Shown here: one piece after another, positions 1 through 8,317 of the stretch
How positions within the stretch are numbered: position 1 is the first letter of the stretch
Layout of the letters: every line of letters starts with the position of its first letter
Source of the DNA: Neisseriaceae bacterium
GTDB taxonomy: Bacteria > Pseudomonadota > Gammaproteobacteria > Burkholderiales > UBA11063
DNA: 64,000 nucleotides
Direction of reading: 5' to 3'
Assembly (NCBI GenBank): GCA_003963245.1
Contig: RXJX01000009.1
Location: 1-64,000 of the forward strand
The notes under the pieces: generated by a model
What the model was told of the DNA's origin: nothing
Database searches by the model: none
What the model saw: only the letters and a program-made list of their open reading frames with translations
Translations under genes and position numbers: made by a program

Positions 1-56
1 AATTTCAAAAGAGTTTCTAATCGGATTCGTTTCTCTAATGTTAATCTTTTTGCCAT
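1..56 (-). CDS. IS30-family-like transposase, N-terminal fragment (runs off window)
   Basis: An ATG at 56 on the minus strand opens a frame that reads MAKRLTLEKRIRLETLLK before the window edge. The upstream GCGAGGCATT gives a good Shine-Dalgarno. The string K-R-L-T-L-E-K-R-I is typical of the start of the helix-turn-helix of IS30-family transposases. Only 18 codons are visible, so the family call rests on a short motif and on a plausible IS end just upstream (about 104-127, reading GCACTTGAATTCAGG on the plus strand). Whether the gene is complete beyond the window cannot be seen. Confidence 0.5.
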   Translation of the reverse strand, partial: MAKRLTLEKRIRLETLLK

Positions 57-372
57 AATGCCTCGCGAAATACAACCAATAGTTTAATCTATTTCTTTGC
101 ATTTCGCACTTGAATTCAGGTCCTTATTCTTACTACATAACAGAAATTAATTTTTTGCATTTTATCTCCATTGGTAAGTAACTAACGCATTGTGAAATTA
201 GTAACGGCACAGATTGCCGACAACCTAAAATCAATAATTTTGTATGACTTCATTATTATAATGGATTTCTCTAAACTTAACAGCTAAAAGATTCACAAAT
301 TTAAATGTTATTTAGTTAGTTTCGAGATATATTACTATTTGCTGTTTAAACAATAATCTGATTTCAAAACCA
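57..372. other. intergenic stretch, probable IS end then nothing clear
   Basis: No coding frame is convincing here. The part nearest the transposase start, around 104-127, resembles the outer end of an IS30-type element (inference). The rest is AT-rich, with a small CGGCA/TGCCG inverted repeat at 205-219, and I see no known function. Confidence 0.4.
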
Positions 373-1656
373 CTACACTTTTTGATCTATTTTAGCAATA
401 TTACTTATACAAAACAAGCATAAAACAATAACCACACCAATGGTTATATTTGACATAACACTATCAGAAATAATCAAGGTATTATGCATTACTACTAAGT
501 TTAAAGTATCAAATAAGAAACAAAAGAAAACAATTCCAACACCACTTCCCCAAATCAAAGAAAATATATATAATTTTAGATCATTGATTTGATAATGAAT
601 TAGCTGGTTAATTGTTTTAATAATCATATTGAACAATATCGACATAAGGAAAAATGAGCAAATTACAAAATAGCTTCCCCCAGGCATTAAGTCAATAATA
701 AAGTCACATAAAATAAATAACAGTAAAATAATTGCTAACCAAATCCGTTTATTAATTTGATTAATAAATACGTTATAAAAATAAACAATTAATAATGCAA
801 TAACGTTATTAACCACAAGTAGTAAATTGCTAACCCTAGCATCCCAACCGGAATAAATATAATTTTGATTAGGTGTATTAGCATACCACTCAATCATAAA
901 AGCACCAATAGTCAAATTAGCAGTTAAACGCGTTAATTGTTCTTTCCAAGAATACCTCAATGATCGCATTACGTGACTTAAGCGTTTAATATCGTAGGAA
1001 TTAATTTTAAAACAAAACTGTCGGCTTAATAAAATTGTGATTACCCCGAGAACTGTTATAGGTAAGAAAGAAAAAAATACCCGGAGATCTAAATCAACAA
1101 AATAATTAGTTGCATCATGAATTGCCTTTGCGGAAATAATACTAACTCCAACAATCATAAAAAACATATTAGCAAATGAGCGGTATTGTACTCTAGTCCT
1201 AATCATATTTAATAAACAGAATATCGTCAATAACTGCTCATAAATATGGAGAAAAAGAAAAATGACCATGAATAAGAGAAGTAAGCTAAACCGCAGAAAA
1301 AATAATTTTGGAGTGAGCAATAAAAACATAAAAGAAAAGGCACACAATGTGGTTGCTGAATAAATGACGTGCTGTGGTTTAGCAGATAATTTGACAACTA
1401 ACTTAGATTTTATTGCAAATAAAACTGCCAAATTACTTAACAAATAAATTCCACCAAATATAAGTTCAAAGTAGACTATCGCTGGATATTTATCATCTGT
1501 ACAAAAAACTGTCAATGCAAGTCTACGTTGATTAAATAATATCAATAATAAACAAGTATATTCGATAATTAACCCCAGTGCCAAAACGTGTAGACGTCGC
1601 ACTTTACCAACTGAAATATTGATAGGTAACCTTCGAGATAGCATCATTAATTCCAT
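373..1656 (-). CDS. polytopic inner-membrane protein of unknown function
   Basis: A 427-residue, very hydrophobic protein with roughly 11-12 predicted membrane segments spread along its whole length, joined by short charged loops (for example the basic loop with KINSYDIKRL in the middle). The length and segment number would suit an MFS-type carrier, but I do not recognise a signature motif and name no substrate. The start is uncertain: ATG codons at residues 1, 4 and 5 are possible, and a GGA lies just ahead of the later two. It lies beside a probable IS end and is more AT-rich than the neighbouring metabolic genes, which fits an accessory gene. Confidence 0.6.
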   Translation of the reverse strand: MELMMLSRRLPINISVGKVRRLHVLALGLIIEYTCLLLILFNQRRLALTVFCTDDKYPAIVYFELIFGGIYLLSNLAVLFAIKSKLVVKLSAKPQHVIYSATTLCAFSFMFLLLTPKLFFLRFSLLLLFMVIFLFLHIYEQLLTIFCLLNMIRTRVQYRSFANMFFMIVGVSIISAKAIHDATNYFVDLDLRVFFSFLPITVLGVITILLSRQFCFKINSYDIKRLSHVMRSLRYSWKEQLTRLTANLTIGAFMIEWYANTPNQNYIYSGWDARVSNLLLVVNNVIALLIVYFYNVFINQINKRIWLAIILLLFILCDFIIDLMPGGSYFVICSFFLMSILFNMIIKTINQLIHYQINDLKLYIFSLIWGSGVGIVFFCFLFDTLNLVVMHNTLIISDSVMSNITIGVVIVLCLFCISNIAKIDQKV

Positions 1657-1923
1657 CTTGAAATTATAAAATTATGTCATTTTAGTGATTTTCTCATATA
1701 ACCATCTGCTTATGTTTACTTTAAACACTAAAGTCACTTACTTTCAATAAATCAACGGATCTACGATACAAATACGTCTGGGAAGTTGGAGTTCCCAAAT
1801 TATATACTACTAAATGAATTAAATCTAGCGATAGACAAAAATGTCTATTGTTTGATTTTGAAGATAGATGCTATAATGGTCAGCAATTGTAAATATAACT
1901 CAGTATTTGATAAGGATATTATC

Positions 1924-2211
1924 ATGAAAAAAATTATCTTCGCTCTTTTATTCATTAGTAGCAGTGCTGTTTTTGCCGATAAATTGGTCAACTTACAGCA
2001 AGAAAAGATCATGTGCAGTAACTACCAACTAAAAGCTAGCTCTACCATTGAAGAGATTACTAAATATTGCAAACCATATGATGTGGATCATGACCATCAT
2101 AATGGCAAAGTAGAAACCGAACTTGAGTTCTATGCTTCAGCTCCACACAATTATGAGATGAAATGTAACTTCATTGAAAGTAAATTAGACTATTGCAAAA
2201 TTGATGATTAA
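1924..2211 (+). CDS. small secreted four-cysteine protein
   Basis: A 95-residue protein. The frame is open from 1786, but ATG 1924 is chosen because it follows AAGGA at good spacing and starts a textbook signal peptide, MKKIIFALLFISSSAVFA, cleaved before D19. The mature part has four cysteines (31, 49, 81, 91) that could form two disulfides, and an acidic/histidine cluster DVDHDHHNG at about 53-61 that might bind metal (inference). I recognise no family. A hairpin terminator lies right behind it. Confidence 0.65.
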   Translation: MKKIIFALLFISSSAVFADKLVNLQQEKIMCSNYQLKASSTIEEITKYCKPYDVDHDHHNGKVETELEFYASAPHNYEMKCNFIESKLDYCKIDD

Positions 2212-2234
2212 GAGATGTAGTGACTCATCCGATA

Positions 2235-2264
2235 AAAAAGCGCTAACTTCCATAGCGCTCTTTT
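2235..2264. terminator. bidirectional hairpin terminator
   Basis: AGCGCT at 2239-2244 pairs with AGCGCT at 2254-2259. An A-run precedes it and a T-rich run follows, so it can serve both the small secreted gene (plus) and the barrel protein gene (minus) that converge on it. Confidence 0.65.
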
Positions 2265-2272
2265 CATAAATT

Positions 2273-3739
2273 TTAGTATATCCAGTTAAAAATAAGCCGA
2301 GGCTGCAACATATTACCACCAACATTGTCAGGTTGTTCCAGATAAACTAAACGTGTCCAGACATTCATATTAGTGTGAGGAATCCGATATAACAGCGAGG
2401 CATCATACTCAGTAACATTTGTCGCTTGCCCAACGTAAACCTGATTAACAAAGAACTGTGACATCGATAGATTAAACTTTAGTGAATTATCCATAAACGA
2501 AGTACTGTTGCGTAAAGTATAAGCATAACCAGAGCCAAGTTCGGCTAAGGATGTCAATGCGGGAGTTGTATAGAGCGGATCAACTTCCATACCATAGGTA
2601 TAAGGCGTTACCATACCGCCATTTAAAAATGACCCACTTGAACCAAAAATATTGTTATAGGAAATACTTGTAGTATTATTCGCAACATTCAGAGCTATTT
2701 TACCTCCGACACCATTACTGGCAATTACTCCGGCAGGTGTAGTTTGCCCAGGTAAGGGAAATTGGGTTGTAATCGCAGAACCTGATGATGATTGCATAAA
2801 GCCTTGCACACCAAAATCAAAACTAACTTCATTGGCTACAGCAACATGATAGCTATTATCAGTATAAATCATTTTGGCATAATCAGCAAAATTATACAAC
2901 CACAACTGCCCTGAGTAACTATCCACAGGATTCCAAGTTAAACCCAAGCCGCTTGGCCCATTGGTAGGAGTACTTCCGATGCTCGCGAGTACACCACCAT
3001 TATTATAATAAGTTTGCTGATTACCCCAGCTATTTGGATATTGGGTATAAGCCCATGCACTAAATCCAGTAATCAATAAACTAGGTAGTGCCTGAATATT
3101 AACCAATGCTGCCTGATAAGAGTTATTTCCCATAGCATAAGTAGCACCAGGGTTTGAACCAAAACTATTAACCCAAGGTGTAGAAATAAGAATATTACCA
3201 GCAACAATGTCTAACTTATTACTGTATTGGTAATCAATATATGCCTGACTTGGTGAAAAAACAGAAGTTGTACTAAAGGTATTTGGTTGTCCTATTTGTT
3301 TAAAATTAACAACTGCAGTACCAGCACCACCCAATGCAAAGCCTCCAAAGCGCTCAGTCTGCCCCCAAATTTGGAAGATATTAGTATTAATGGCAGTATT
3401 TTGTCCATTCATCGGACTATTCATCCCAGCGATAACGCTGGTACCTAAATGAAAAGTTCCGGTTGACTCAGCTTTGGCACTTGAGCCCATATTTAAAGCA
3501 ATGGGATCTTGTAAATAATTATATGGTGAAATATATGATTGTTTCAGCTGCTTAATCTCTTCTTCTTCAATTAAAACACCAACATCATTGCTAAAATAGT
3601 CATCACGAGTCTTATCAACATCATCACTCAATTTTACTTCACTCTCATTATCTTCATACGAAATTTCACTAGCATATGCAAATGGTGCTGCTGACAAAGT
3701 TAACGCTAACACAAGCTTACGAGAAACACTATTAAACAC
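2273..3739 (-). CDS. outer-membrane beta-barrel (porin-like) protein
   Basis: A 488-residue exported protein. GTG at 3739 is preferred over a TTG five codons upstream because AAGGGG sits six bases before it, and because the product then starts with a compact signal peptide ending AYA before SE. The N-terminal mature segment is acidic (about residues 24-70). The remainder alternates short glycine/serine/asparagine-rich turns with aromatic-flanked strands, and the protein ends RLIFNWIY, aromatic as expected for outer-membrane barrels. It resembles OprD-like or general porins in style, but I cannot assign a substrate. It is probably a monocistronic unit, with its terminator at 2235-2264. Confidence 0.6.
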   Translation of the reverse strand: MFNSVSRKLVLALTLSAAPFAYASEISYEDNESEVKLSDDVDKTRDDYFSNDVGVLIEEEEIKQLKQSYISPYNYLQDPIALNMGSSAKAESTGTFHLGTSVIAGMNSPMNGQNTAINTNIFQIWGQTERFGGFALGGAGTAVVNFKQIGQPNTFSTTSVFSPSQAYIDYQYSNKLDIVAGNILISTPWVNSFGSNPGATYAMGNNSYQAALVNIQALPSLLITGFSAWAYTQYPNSWGNQQTYYNNGGVLASIGSTPTNGPSGLGLTWNPVDSYSGQLWLYNFADYAKMIYTDNSYHVAVANEVSFDFGVQGFMQSSSGSAITTQFPLPGQTTPAGVIASNGVGGKIALNVANNTTSISYNNIFGSSGSFLNGGMVTPYTYGMEVDPLYTTPALTSLAELGSGYAYTLRNSTSFMDNSLKFNLSMSQFFVNQVYVGQATNVTEYDASLLYRIPHTNMNVWTRLVYLEQPDNVGGNMLQPRLIFNWIY

Positions 3740-3883
3740 GGAGCACCCCTTCAAGCATAATTATTTTAAGAAAAGTCTGATTATATCCTAACTAACTTTA
3801 TCAGTACAACGGCAAAGCTTACCACCCAAATATTTACCACCCCTTAAACCGTGCTATAATTAATTGAAATAGCAAATAGCAAA

Positions 3884-3912
3884 TAAGAAAACCCACCAAA
3901 CTGGTGGGCTTT
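3884..3912 (-). terminator. intrinsic terminator of sucCD
   Basis: CCCACCA (3892-3898) pairs with TGGTGGG (3902-3908) around a three-base loop. On the minus strand the stem is followed by a T-rich run, placing it just behind sucD. Confidence 0.8.
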
Positions 3913-3944
3913 CAGAAGCTAACTTTGTAGTCTTAAATCTAAAC

Positions 3945-4829
3945 TTAGATCATTCCTTTAGATTTTAACAATTCTAACATTGTTGTACCTAGTTCTGCAG
4001 GCGAACGAGTATAAGCGATTCCAGCTTTTTCAAAAGCCGCAAATTTTTCTTCCGCAGTACCTTTACCACCAGAAATAATCGCACCCGCATGTCCCATACG
4101 TTTACCAGCAGGAGCAGTAACCCCAGCAATATAACCAACCACAGGTTTAGTTACATGAGATTTTACGTATTCCGCAGCTTCTTCTTCGGCAGTTCCACCG
4201 ATTTCACCGATCATGATGATCGCTTCAGTTTGTGGATCTTCTTGGAATAGTTTTAATGAATCAATATGTGAAGTACCAGGAATTGGATCACCACCAATAC
4301 CAATACAAGTTGATTGACCAAGACCTAATTTAGTCGTTTGTGCTACTGCTTCATAAGTCAAAGTACCAGAACGCGATACGATACCGATTTTACCCGGTAA
4401 GTGAATATGTCCTGGCATAATCCCGATCTTACATTCACCTGGAGTGATAATCCCTGGGCAATTTGGTCCGATAATCCGTGAACCGCTAGATTCAGCATAA
4501 CGCTTAACTTTTAACATATCTAGTGTTGGCACACCTTCAGTAATAATTACAATCAAGGCTACCCCAGCATCAATCGCTTCAACTGCTGAATCCAACACAA
4601 ATGGAGCTGGTACATAGATAACTGAAGCATCTGCTTGCGTTTCACGCACAGCTTCATTCATTGTATTAAAAACTGGCAAACCTAAGTGCTGGCTGCCACC
4701 TTTACCAGGAGTCACACCGCCAACTACTTTAGTGCCGTAAGCGATCGCTTGCTCAGAATGGAAAGTACCGTTTTTACCAGTAAAACCTTGTACTAAAACT
4801 TTGGTATTTTTATTAACTAAAACACTCAT
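3945..4829 (-). CDS. sucD: succinyl-CoA synthetase alpha subunit
   Basis: A 294-residue subunit that binds CoA and carries the phospho-histidine of the ADP- or GDP-forming succinate-CoA ligase of the TCA cycle. Visible landmarks are the N-terminal CoA-binding Rossmann part ([15 protein letters not shown]), [20 protein letters not shown], the S-R-S-G-T-L-T-Y-E loop and the active-site segment [18 protein letters not shown] with its catalytic His. Length is normal for the family. AAGGA precedes the ATG. It follows sucC after 45 bases and is clearly co-transcribed with it. Confidence 0.97.
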   Translation of the reverse strand: MSVLVNKNTKVLVQGFTGKNGTFHSEQAIAYGTKVVGGVTPGKGGSQHLGLPVFNTMNEAVRETQADASVIYVPAPFVLDSAVEAIDAGVALIVIITEGVPTLDMLKVKRYAESSGSRIIGPNCPGIITPGECKIGIMPGHIHLPGKIGIVSRSGTLTYEAVAQTTKLGLGQSTCIGIGGDPIPGTSHIDSLKLFQEDPQTEAIIMIGEIGGTAEEEAAEYVKSHVTKPVVGYIAGVTAPAGKRMGHAGAIISGGKGTAEEKFAAFEKAGIAYTRSPAELGTTMLELLKSKGMI

Positions 4830-4874
4830 CTTAAATCCTTATTAATTTATTGGGTCTTTACTACGTAAGCGCAG

Positions 4875-6038
4875 TTATTTTAAAGTTGCGACAACTTTTT
4901 GTGCTGCATCAGCTAAACCTTCAGCAGGAATCAATGCTAAACCAGATTCTTTCAATAATTTAGAACCTAATTCTGCATTATTACCTTCCAGGCGCACAAC
5001 CACTGGCACAGTTACATTAACTTCTTTCACTGCATCAATAATCGCTTCAGCAATCATATCGCAACGCACGATTCCACCAAAAATATTAATTAATACTGCT
5101 TTTACATTGCTATCAGCTAGAATTAATTTGAAGGCTTCAATAACGCGCGCTTTAGTAGCACCACCACCAACATCAAGGAAGTTTGCAGGTTGACCGCCGT
5201 ATAATTTAATAATATCCATAGTTGCCATTGCAAGACCCGCACCATTTACCATACAACCGATATTACCTTCAAGAGCAACATAGTTAAGATCATGTTCAGA
5301 AGCTTTTAATTCACGTTCATTCTCTTGTGATTTATCACGTAATGCCAGCAAATCAGCGTGGCGGAACAAGGCATTTGAATCTAAGTTAATCTTAGCATCA
5401 ACACACACCAATTCACCATTTTCACGAACAGCCAATGGATTGATTTCAAATAAAGCAAAATCATTTTCCACAAAAGCCTGATATGCACCCAACATCATTT
5501 TGACAAAATTAGCAATCTGTTCACCGCTTAATCCCAATTGGAATGCAACCTCACGTGCGTGACAGGGTTGTAATCCAACCAATGGATCTACTACGACTTT
5601 AAGAATTTTCTCAGGGGTATCATGAGCAACTTTCTCAATCTCCACACCACCTTCAGTTGAAGCCATAAAAGTTACTCTACGGCTTGAACGATCTACTACC
5701 GCACCTAAATACAATTCACGAGAAACTGGGTATAGATCTTCAGAAACATAAACTGAATTAACTGGCTGACCATTGGCATCTGTTTGATATGTTACCAAAT
5801 TTTTACCGATCAAGCTTTCAGCAACTTCCCGTGCTTCATCACGAGACTTAACTACTTTCACACCACCAGCTTTACCGCGTCCACCCGCATGTACTTGTGC
5901 CTTTACTACCGCAAATTTGCCACCAAGTTTGTCATAAGCGTCAGCTGCTTCATGACCACTGGTTGCCAGAACCCCGGTTTGAACTCGCAAACCATAACGT
6001 GCCAACAATTCCTTAGCTTGATATTCATGTAAATTCAT
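4875..6038 (-). CDS. sucC: succinyl-CoA synthetase beta subunit
   Basis: A 387-residue ATP-grasp subunit that binds the nucleotide and succinate. It starts [16 protein letters not shown], has the [20 protein letters not shown]-grasp segment and the C-terminal ligase part with [13 protein letters not shown] and [16 protein letters not shown]. Length is standard. AAGGA with good spacing precedes the ATG. It is first gene of the sucC-sucD unit; the rest of the TCA operon (sucA, sucB, sdh) is not here. Confidence 0.97.
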   Translation of the reverse strand: MNLHEYQAKELLARYGLRVQTGVLATSGHEAADAYDKLGGKFAVVKAQVHAGGRGKAGGVKVVKSRDEAREVAESLIGKNLVTYQTDANGQPVNSVYVSEDLYPVSRELYLGAVVDRSSRRVTFMASTEGGVEIEKVAHDTPEKILKVVVDPLVGLQPCHAREVAFQLGLSGEQIANFVKMMLGAYQAFVENDFALFEINPLAVRENGELVCVDAKINLDSNALFRHADLLALRDKSQENERELKASEHDLNYVALEGNIGCMVNGAGLAMATMDIIKLYGGQPANFLDVGGGATKARVIEAFKLILADSNVKAVLINIFGGIVRCDMIAEAIIDAVKEVNVTVPVVVRLEGNNAELGSKLLKESGLALIPAEGLADAAQKVVATLK

Positions 6039-6147
6039 TTGATATCCTTATAGACAATTTATAAAAATAAAGCGCCTGTATTTTATCATATTCCTGAGGC
6101 ACTTGCGTAAGTTAGCGCAGATTGATACTTATTATTGCCGTGATTTT

Positions 6148-6513
6148 CTATAAACTCTGAAAAACTTCTTTTGCTGCAAACATTGCATTTAACGCAGCAG
6201 GAAAACCTGCATATACTGTCATTTGAATAATAATTTCTTTGATTTCATCTTGTGTACACCCCACATTTAGAGCTGCCTTGATATGTACTTTTAATTGAGG
6301 TATCGCATAACCTAGCGCGGTAAGAGCGGCAACGGTAGCAATTTCTCGTGATTTCAAATCAAGACCTGGACGAGAATATATATCACCAAAGCCAAACTCA
6401 ATAGTCAATCTAGCCATATCGGGTGAAATGTCTTGTAACGCTTGAATTACAGCTTCTCCAGCCTCTCCATCTATTTCTTTTAATTTAGCTAAGCCTCTTT
6501 GTAATTTATCCAT
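6148..6513 (-). CDS. carboxymuconolactone decarboxylase-family protein
   Basis: A 121-residue, all-helical protein of the CMD/AhpD-like fold. The conserved stretch [19 protein letters not shown] is visible near residues 77-95, followed by [10 protein letters not shown]. It has only one cysteine in the usual position rather than the CxxC of true AhpD, so it is closer to the gamma-carboxymuconolactone decarboxylase-like group; the substrate cannot be read from sequence. AGGA lies seven bases before the ATG. It diverges from the LuxR-type regulator across a 99-base gap holding a palindrome, so shared regulation is likely (inference). Confidence 0.8.
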   Translation of the reverse strand: MDKLQRGLAKLKEIDGEAGEAVIQALQDISPDMARLTIEFGFGDIYSRPGLDLKSREIATVAALTALGYAIPQLKVHIKAALNVGCTQDEIKEIIIQMTVYAGFPAALNAMFAAKEVFQSL

Positions 6514-6558
6514 ATAAAATCCTATCTATTTAACAATATAAATTTGAGCTGAACATTG

Positions 6559-6600
6559 TATAATAAGCGTTAAGTTGTAGATAACCGTATCAAATACGGT
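6559..6600 (+). promoter_or_regulatory. promoter -10 and palindromic operator-like site before LuxR-type gene
   Basis: A consensus TATAAT lies at 6559-6564. A perfect inverted repeat ACCGTAT - CAA - ATACGGT spans 6584-6600, ending 12 bases before the start codon of the LuxR-type gene. The position downstream of the -10 suits a repressor or autoregulatory site, or a leader hairpin near the ribosome-binding site. Confidence 0.45.
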
Positions 6601-6612
6601 AATAAGGATGAC

Positions 6613-7395
6613 ATGAATAAAATAACCAGCTGGGCGAATTTGGATTTTAATAACCATCTATTCTTTAATTCTGTTACAGAAATAAATGAATTGATTCAAC
6701 CCATCGATAAATACTTTGGCTTGGATAGCTTCAACTATCATAAGACATTCAACGATAACAGTCAAATTCGTTTAACTAATAAAATTGATTGGTATAAACA
6801 CTATTTATCACAAAAACTTTATTTACAAAGCATATTTGAATTGCCCGCATTTAATTACTCACGCAGTAGGATTATTTGGACTAATATTAACACTCACAGC
6901 GTAATTCTTCATGATGCAGAAAAATTTGGCATTAAACATGGGATAACTATAATAGAACCCAACCATGATGGCTATGAATTTTTCTTTTTAGGTACAACCA
7001 CTAATAACAGTAGCGCAATTAACAAATACCTTAGCAACTTCCAATTATTAGATAAATTCATTCAAAATTTTAAATTAGCAAATCAAGATTTACAAGCAAA
7101 ACTTTATGCAAACAAGACTATTGCGGATGACTGGTCTGGCAATGAATTAAAATTCGAATCAATAAATGAGATTGATAAATATAGTTTTTTAACAGAACTA
7201 TATCAATACCGTCTTACAACAAGAGAAATTGAGTGTTTACCATTATTAATAAAAGGCTATACATCAAAACAGATTGCTGAATGTCTAAAAATCTCTCACA
7301 GAACAGTTGAAGATTATGTCAATAATATAAAAAGTAAAATGAATATAGCAACTAAAAATGAACTAATCTTACTATTAGCTGATCAATTTGCATAG
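6613..7395 (+). CDS. LuxR-family transcriptional regulator
   Basis: A 260-residue protein. The C-terminal GerE/LuxR helix-turn-helix is clear from about residue 197: LTTREIECLPLLIKGYTSKQ, then IAECLKISHRTVEDYVNNIKSKM. The first 190 residues form a separate sensor domain. The overall size matches LuxR-type autoinducer-binding regulators, but I cannot identify their ligand-binding residues, and no luxI-like synthase is in the window. AAGGA precedes the ATG. The likely target is itself and the divergent CMD-family gene. Confidence 0.8.
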   Translation: MNKITSWANLDFNNHLFFNSVTEINELIQPIDKYFGLDSFNYHKTFNDNSQIRLTNKIDWYKHYLSQKLYLQSIFELPAFNYSRSRIIWTNINTHSVILHDAEKFGIKHGITIIEPNHDGYEFFFLGTTTNNSSAINKYLSNFQLLDKFIQNFKLANQDLQAKLYANKTIADDWSGNELKFESINEIDKYSFLTELYQYRLTTREIECLPLLIKGYTSKQIAECLKISHRTVEDYVNNIKSKMNIATKNELILLLADQFA

Positions 7396-7473
7396 CTTTT
7401 AGCGCCTTATCTACCAAACCAAACCTGACACGGTATGAGGCTATAAAAACATAGAAATAAAGTAGAAAATTTG

Positions 7474-7550
7474 TGGTGCACCCGACAGGGATCGAACCTG
7501 TGACCTTCAGTTTCGGAAACTGACACTCTATCCAACTGAGCTACGGATGC
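7474..7550 (-). tRNA. tRNA-Arg (anticodon CCG)
   Basis: On the minus strand the 77-base molecule has a 7-bp acceptor stem GCATCCG/CGGGTGC with one G-T pair, an anticodon loop TTCCGAA flanked by CAGT/ACTG, and a T arm containing GGTTCGATCC. The discriminator A and CCA are encoded. It reads CGG arginine codons. Confidence 0.96.
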
Positions 7551-7605
7551 AAAAGATAAGGGCATTAGTGTAACATATCTGTTATGAATATGGAATATAG
7601 GACAT

Positions 7606-7631
7606 GAAAAAACCCAGCGAAAATTCTGGGT
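7606..7631 (-). terminator. intrinsic terminator of the RRM gene
   Basis: ACCCAG (7612-7617) pairs with CTGGGT (7626-7631), and on the minus strand it is followed by six Ts. It lies just behind the RRM protein gene. Confidence 0.8.
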
Positions 7632-7642
7632 ATTGTTAAATC

Positions 7643-7909
7643 TTATTCACCACGTGGCGGACGGGCTTTTTCTTCTTTCCATTTAACAACAATTTGGCGT
7701 TTCTTTTGTACGCTTGCGTTTAGATTTTCTAAACAAGCTAGAGCCTCTTCATGAGTTGACATTTCAACAAAACCAAACCCACGACTGCGTTGATTTTCAT
7801 CCGTAACTACTTTTGCATATACAACCGTACCAAATTGTTCAAAAATAGTTTTTAATTCGTCGGTATTAATTGCCCAATCTAAGCCAGCAATAAATAATTT
7901 TTTATTCAT
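7643..7909 (-). CDS. small RNA-binding protein (single RRM)
   Basis: An 88-residue protein consisting of one RNA recognition motif. RNP2 is LFIAGL near residue 4 and RNP1 is RSRGFGFVEM near residues 40-49, the aromatic residues being those that stack on RNA bases. The tail is short and basic (KWKEEKARPPRGE), as in bacterial and cyanobacterial Rbp-type proteins. The frame is open further upstream, but MNKKLFIAGL with a GGA ahead is the natural start. It probably binds single-stranded RNA as a chaperone or cold-shock-type factor (family knowledge). Confidence 0.85.
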   Translation of the reverse strand: MNKKLFIAGLDWAINTDELKTIFEQFGTVVYAKVVTDENQRSRGFGFVEMSTHEEALACLENLNASVQKKRQIVVKWKEEKARPPRGE

Positions 7910-8034
7910 TAATAAATCCATAGATAAATAAAGGTTAAACACAATGATAATTTATCCATAAGCCATAGCAGACAATCTACAATAAGCCTACTTACTACTT
8001 AATAAATTATACTGTGAAATTATAGCATACCCTA

Positions 8035-8063
8035 TTGGAAATACCTAAAATTTAGCATACAAT
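8035..8063 (+). promoter_or_regulatory. sigma70-type promoter of aspS
   Basis: TTGGAA (8035-8040) and TACAAT (8058-8063) are separated by exactly 17 bases. Transcription from it would carry the hairpin repeat at 8096-8229 as part of a roughly 250-base aspS leader. Confidence 0.6.
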
Positions 8064-8095
8064 AACATGATAAAATGTATACCTTATTGTTAAAA

Positions 8096-8229
8096 TGCAA
8101 CACTATACTCTTCGTCTTTGAATCTTCGACTTTGTCGGATTTCAAAAAAGACTCCTTATGTAGTTCTAGCTACACTGCGTCGTCTTTTTTATCAATCCTT
8201 CGCGTCCAAAAATCAAATACTATGAGTAT
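8096..8229 (+). repeat. dispersed hairpin repeat, copy A (5' leader of aspS)
   Basis: This about 130-base block matches 26311-26441 in inverted orientation with scattered mismatches. It folds on itself: GGATT (8137-8141) with AATCC (8194-8198), AAAAAAGAC (8144-8152) with GTCTTTTTT (8182-8190), and GTAG (8160-8163) with CTAC (8170-8173). The same pairings hold in the other copy. It carries no gene of its own, although it is read through by the open frame upstream of aspS. Confidence 0.8.
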
Positions 8230-8317
8230 ATACTCAGAATCAAATATTTTGAGTGTAGATAAAAAAAATATATGCAACACACAATTGACAACAGAATATA
8301 ACAAGGAACTTACTTTA

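Noticed and set aside
8160..8175. GTTCTAGCTACAC in the aspS leader repeat looks like the core of a preQ1-I riboswitch
   Set aside because: The required upstream G-rich stem and the downstream A-rich tail are missing, and the second copy of the repeat changes the loop while keeping only the hairpin arms.
8075..8317. An 81-residue N-terminal extension of AspRS
   Set aside because: It is encoded by the repeat sequence, is unlike AspRS, and a well-placed AAGGA and canonical start exist at 8318.
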